From: an uncultured Gammaproteobacteria bacterium | GTDB lineage: Bacteria; Pseudomonadota; Gammaproteobacteria; Steroidobacterales; UBA11654 | Length of the DNA: 64,000 nucleotides | Assembly: GCA_902553145.1 (NCBI GenBank) | Contig: CACDKD010000003.1 | Span: 66,168 to 130,167, forward strand | Direction of reading: 5' to 3' | Shown: positions 61,481 to 64,000 of the stretch, piece after piece | Position numbering within the stretch: position 1 is the first letter of the stretch | Layout: each line of letters starts with the position of its first letter | The notes under the pieces: model-generated | Databases searched by the model: none | Told to the model about the DNA's origin: nothing | Seen by the model: the letters and a program-made list of their open reading frames with translations, nothing else | Translations under genes and position numbers: made by a program

Positions 61481-62724
61481 ATTTGATTAAATTTAGATCT
61501 TTCATTTTTTTAGGGCTATTGTCACTCTCGATCTTTGCAAAAGCAGATGACATTTTAATCAAGAATGCAACAGTTGTGACTTCGAGCGATTCAGGCGTCA
61601 TTAATGAAACTGACATTTTGATTCGGGACGGCATAATTTCCTCAATAGGCCCTGATATTTCCAGTGAAGATGCCCTCATTATAGAGGCAAATGGCCGCAT
61701 TATTACGCCAGGTTTATTGGCTCCAGCAACTAACCTGGGATTGATTGAAATTGAGCTCGAGGCTGAAACAAGAGATGACCGGACCAAACACTTTTCCGCG
61801 GGATTCAGTATTTCTTCTGCATTTAATCCAAGCTCGACATTGATTCCATACAATAGAACTGCTGGGATCACCTCTGCAATTGTATTTCCATCCTCAGGAA
61901 AAGGCGATCTATTCCAAGGTCTTGGATCTGTCTTTAAGACTCACGGAAGGATTGATACTCAGCCGATTGTTACTGATATTGCTATGGTGATGCAAATGGG
62001 CGGTATCCAAGATTCTAGAGCATCAACTTTCCTGGAACTGGAAGATGCTGTTATGAAAGCAAAGCAGTTCAAAAGATCTCGAAATTTAATTTTGAGAGGC
62101 GGATTCTTTGATACTGGGGAATATACTGAAAGGGATCTCGAAGCTTTATCAGACCTCATTGATCAGAAAAAGCCTTTGATAGTAAAAACCAATAGAGCCA
62201 GCGATATGTTAAGAATGATTGAGTTCTCTAAAAAACATGAAATCAATATCATTTTCCATGGCGCCAAGGAGGCATGGAGAATCGCAGATCAATTGGCCGA
62301 ATCGAACATACCAGTCATTATTGATCCGATGGATAATATTCCAAGCTCATTTGATTCTATTGGTGCAAGGATTGATGCGGCATCTCTTCTAACCGACTCC
62401 GGGGTTAATGTATTGATCGGTATAGCTGATGCTCACAACTCCTTTCTTAGTCGACAAGGCGCTGGAAATGCAGTCGCTAACGGAATGGATCGGTATGAAG
62501 CAATCAAGGCATTGACCATAAATATTGCCGAAGCATTTGGATTAGCTGATTCGCTTGGAAGCATTCAGATTGGTAAAAATGCCGATTTAGTTCTTTGGGA
62601 TGGAGACCCTCTCGAAGTAAGCACTTTCTCTGACGTAGTTATCATCAATGGTGAAATAATGAGTGACATGACTCGCTCAAAAAGACTTCGTGATCGTTAC
62701 CTAGAGGTAATTGGACTAAAATAA
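61477..62724 (+). CDS. Secreted amidohydrolase paralogue lacking most metal ligands
   Basis: A 415-residue amidohydrolase-fold protein, signal peptide about 1-23 (SIFAKA-DD). The sandwich and barrel are recognisable (ILIKNATVVTSSD...IIEANGRIITPGLLAPATNLG; AFGLADSLGSIQIGKNADLVLWDGDPLEVS). Compared with its neighbour, HxH (IDIHSHMG) is replaced by LAPATNLG and HMHCYRG by IVKTNRAS; only FHGAKEAW keeps one His, and IADAHNS keeps the Asp. So three of four histidines are lost. It is probably a non-catalytic partner of the upstream enzyme, translated with it by ATGA coupling, although a new activity is possible. Confidence 0.88.
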   Translation: MNLIKFRSFIFLGLLSLSIFAKADDILIKNATVVTSSDSGVINETDILIRDGIISSIGPDISSEDALIIEANGRIITPGLLAPATNLGLIEIELEAETRDDRTKHFSAGFSISSAFNPSSTLIPYNRTAGITSAIVFPSSGKGDLFQGLGSVFKTHGRIDTQPIVTDIAMVMQMGGIQDSRASTFLELEDAVMKAKQFKRSRNLILRGGFFDTGEYTERDLEALSDLIDQKKPLIVKTNRASDMLRMIEFSKKHEINIIFHGAKEAWRIADQLAESNIPVIIDPMDNIPSSFDSIGARIDAASLLTDSGVNVLIGIADAHNSFLSRQGAGNAVANGMDRYEAIKALTINIAEAFGLADSLGSIQIGKNADLVLWDGDPLEVSTFSDVVIINGEIMSDMTRSKRLRDRYLEVIGLK

Positions 62725-62725
62725 G

Positions 62726-64000
62726 TTAATTTCTTTTTGAAATTGTTTCGTCCACTGATGCCAGGTAATCAGACAGGCTGGTATCGTTTGAAGACTTTGA
62801 GAGTTGATCAATGATTTCATTGGTTGATTTAAACTGAGGCGTGTAATTTGCAAATGCAGTATCTCCTCTATCAACCGCTGTTTGATCAATCAGCGATATT
62901 ATTGAAGCAAGCTCGCTTTCATTGAAAGAAACAAATTGAATAATTTCTAGGTTGCTTGAATCAATGTTTTCAATTTTTTCTTCCTGAACTTCAATGAGAT
63001 CAATGTATTCTGAGAAGTCTCTTGCTTTTTGTTCATATAGATCAATCGAATTATTCCAAACCACATATAGCCTCGGATCTTTTTCTGATGATCCAGACAC
63101 TTTATCTTTATAAATATCGAACCCTAATCCAACATCAAAACTTCCAAGTGGAATGTCATACCAATAAAGATCAAATTGATAACCCAAATTAAAGTTCAAA
63201 AAATCTGTGGCATTCTTTGTGAATGTATAACCCATATCAGAGCCTCGATTAATTCTTCCAATGGAAACTGAAGACTTATAAAGTTGAGTATCATCGAGGA
63301 TCAATATCGCACCCATCGATAAGGCTAGAGAGTCTCCATCCAGTGAGTGTCCAATATTGACTCCATCATTTTGATAAGCGGATGGATATTTTTCATTTTG
63401 GTAAGCGCAACCATACTTACTCCGACCACCGAAGATCCCACATGTTGTGGAAGAAAATTCACTAAAGAATCTATAAGATTCAATTTTTTCACTTTCCGCT
63501 AAACTTCCCCATGTCTCAATACCAAATATCCCAAGAGATTTATCAAGCGAGGTACCAGAAATTTGACCATAGGTTGCGTATGGAATATCAAATAAGAAGC
63601 CCGATACCCTATAGTCGATTGTATTCAAATCATAGACATTTCCAGACCCAGTTAATCCGTCAACAATACTACTGAACCCACATCCATCATCTTTGTCACA
63701 AATCACTGCTGATTTAGAGAAGCCAAGTTCAAGATTCTCTCTTGGTTTTATCCCTAGCCTGAGAGCACTAAATCGACGATCCGGCGTAAGATCATTATTC
63801 TTGATATCACCAAGAATGAAGGCCAAATCCCATCCTCCTAGGATGCTTAAAAAACGATTCTCAAAAGGATCTGAAAAGTTTCTCTCGACAGAAATCCCTC
63901 TGATCGGTTTTGAATTGGATGAAAGGACTGTACTACCCATCCAGCCTGGACCCCACCAATTTTTTTTGGAACCAATGGTCATCGAATAATTGCCTCTTGC
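62726..64000 (-). CDS. Wzi-like outer-membrane (capsule assembly) beta-barrel protein, 5' truncated by window edge
   Basis: The frame is open to base 64000 (ARGNYSMTIGSKKN...), so the ORF-track ATG at 63982 is internal. KNWWGPGWMGSTVLSSNSKPIRGISVERNFSDPFENRFLSILGGWDLAFILGDI is the hallmark of the Wzi/capsule assembly family, and the following stretch is a beta-barrel of alternating strands. The last ~100 residues (after LYVVWNNSIDLYEQKARDF) are helical and acidic and are not part of the usual Wzi barrel. The family binds surface polysaccharide at the outer membrane; no capsule genes are in the window. Confidence 0.85.
   Translation of the reverse strand, partial: ARGNYSMTIGSKKNWWGPGWMGSTVLSSNSKPIRGISVERNFSDPFENRFLSILGGWDLAFILGDIKNNDLTPDRRFSALRLGIKPRENLELGFSKSAVICDKDDGCGFSSIVDGLTGSGNVYDLNTIDYRVSGFLFDIPYATYGQISGTSLDKSLGIFGIETWGSLAESEKIESYRFFSEFSSTTCGIFGGRSKYGCAYQNEKYPSAYQNDGVNIGHSLDGDSLALSMGAILILDDTQLYKSSVSIGRINRGSDMGYTFTKNATDFLNFNLGYQFDLYWYDIPLGSFDVGLGFDIYKDKVSGSSEKDPRLYVVWNNSIDLYEQKARDFSEYIDLIEVQEEKIENIDSSNLEIIQFVSFNESELASIISLIDQTAVDRGDTAFANYTPQFKSTNEIIDQLSKSSNDTSLSDYLASVDETISKRN

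Overview
This 64 kb window is A/T-rich and almost entirely coding. It holds about 69 protein genes, most separated by 0-20 bases or overlapping by 1-20, and no gene-free stretch longer than 300 bases. I see no rRNA, tRNA, CRISPR array, transposase, integrase or prophage gene. Gene order (ispB divergent from rplU-rpmA-obgE; rpsT divergent from murJ, then ileS-lspA), a large TonB-dependent receptor, an SLC13, an SSS and a BCCT transporter and a PQQ alcohol dehydrogenase point to a streamlined, free-living marine gammaproteobacterium. SAR86-like is my best guess; this is inference, not a database result.

Layout. 1-4.4 kb: 3' end of aceE, then a tight minus-strand operon (homocysteine methyltransferase, DUF5652, small kinase, ICMT-like methyltransferase, flavin-reductase-like protein). 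4.4-7.4 kb: a cytochrome c and a DUF169 protein facing a copper-chaperone operon (50-aa membrane ORF, PCuAC, Sco). 7.4-11.2 kb: Tat-type FAD oxidoreductase, membrane protein, trhO, ispB. 11.3-20.6 kb: housekeeping block rplU, rpmA, obgE, rpsT, murJ, ileS, lspA, Fur-family regulator, Bax inhibitor-1 protein, Mrp-like ATPase. 20.6-25.1 kb: glyoxylate bypass (aceB-aceA) with a divergent ScfR/RamB-type regulator and three 14-bp repeats between them. 25-31.6 kb: a di-iron-type hydrolase, a secreted PDZ protein and a long minus-strand cluster of small enzymes. 31.6-40.1 kb: a methyltransferase/coiled-coil/CinA-NMNAT fusion operon, Gpx, VOC proteins, and a sodium symporter operon. 40-42.1 kb: LOG protein and SLC13 transporter. 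42.3-51.5 kb: TonB receptor, secreted gamma-glutamyltranspeptidase, dicarboxylate/amino-acid symporter, pyruvate kinase, HMG-CoA synthase. 51.5-64 kb: S9 peptidase, BCCT transporter with a 44-aa coupled ORF, class II aldolase, aldehyde dehydrogenase, 2Fe-2S ferredoxin, PQQ alcohol dehydrogenase, a secreted amidohydrolase pair, and a Wzi-like outer-membrane protein cut by the window end.

The genes fit a heterotroph living on dissolved organic matter: uptake of peptides, amino acids, dicarboxylates and betaines, periplasmic hydrolysis and alcohol oxidation, and the glyoxylate shunt for C2 compounds. The items I find most unusual are: a pair of overlapping amidohydrolase genes of which the second has lost most metal-binding histidines; two adjacent divergent genes (flavin-reductase-like and DUF169) that share a C-terminal module resembling the PCP_red domain of protochlorophyllide reductase; a CinA-like/NMNAT-like fusion; a short Mrp ATPase without its CxxC; three phased 14-bp boxes at the glyoxylate genes; and several unannotated 39-52 aa membrane ORFs coupled to copper, transporter and enzyme genes.
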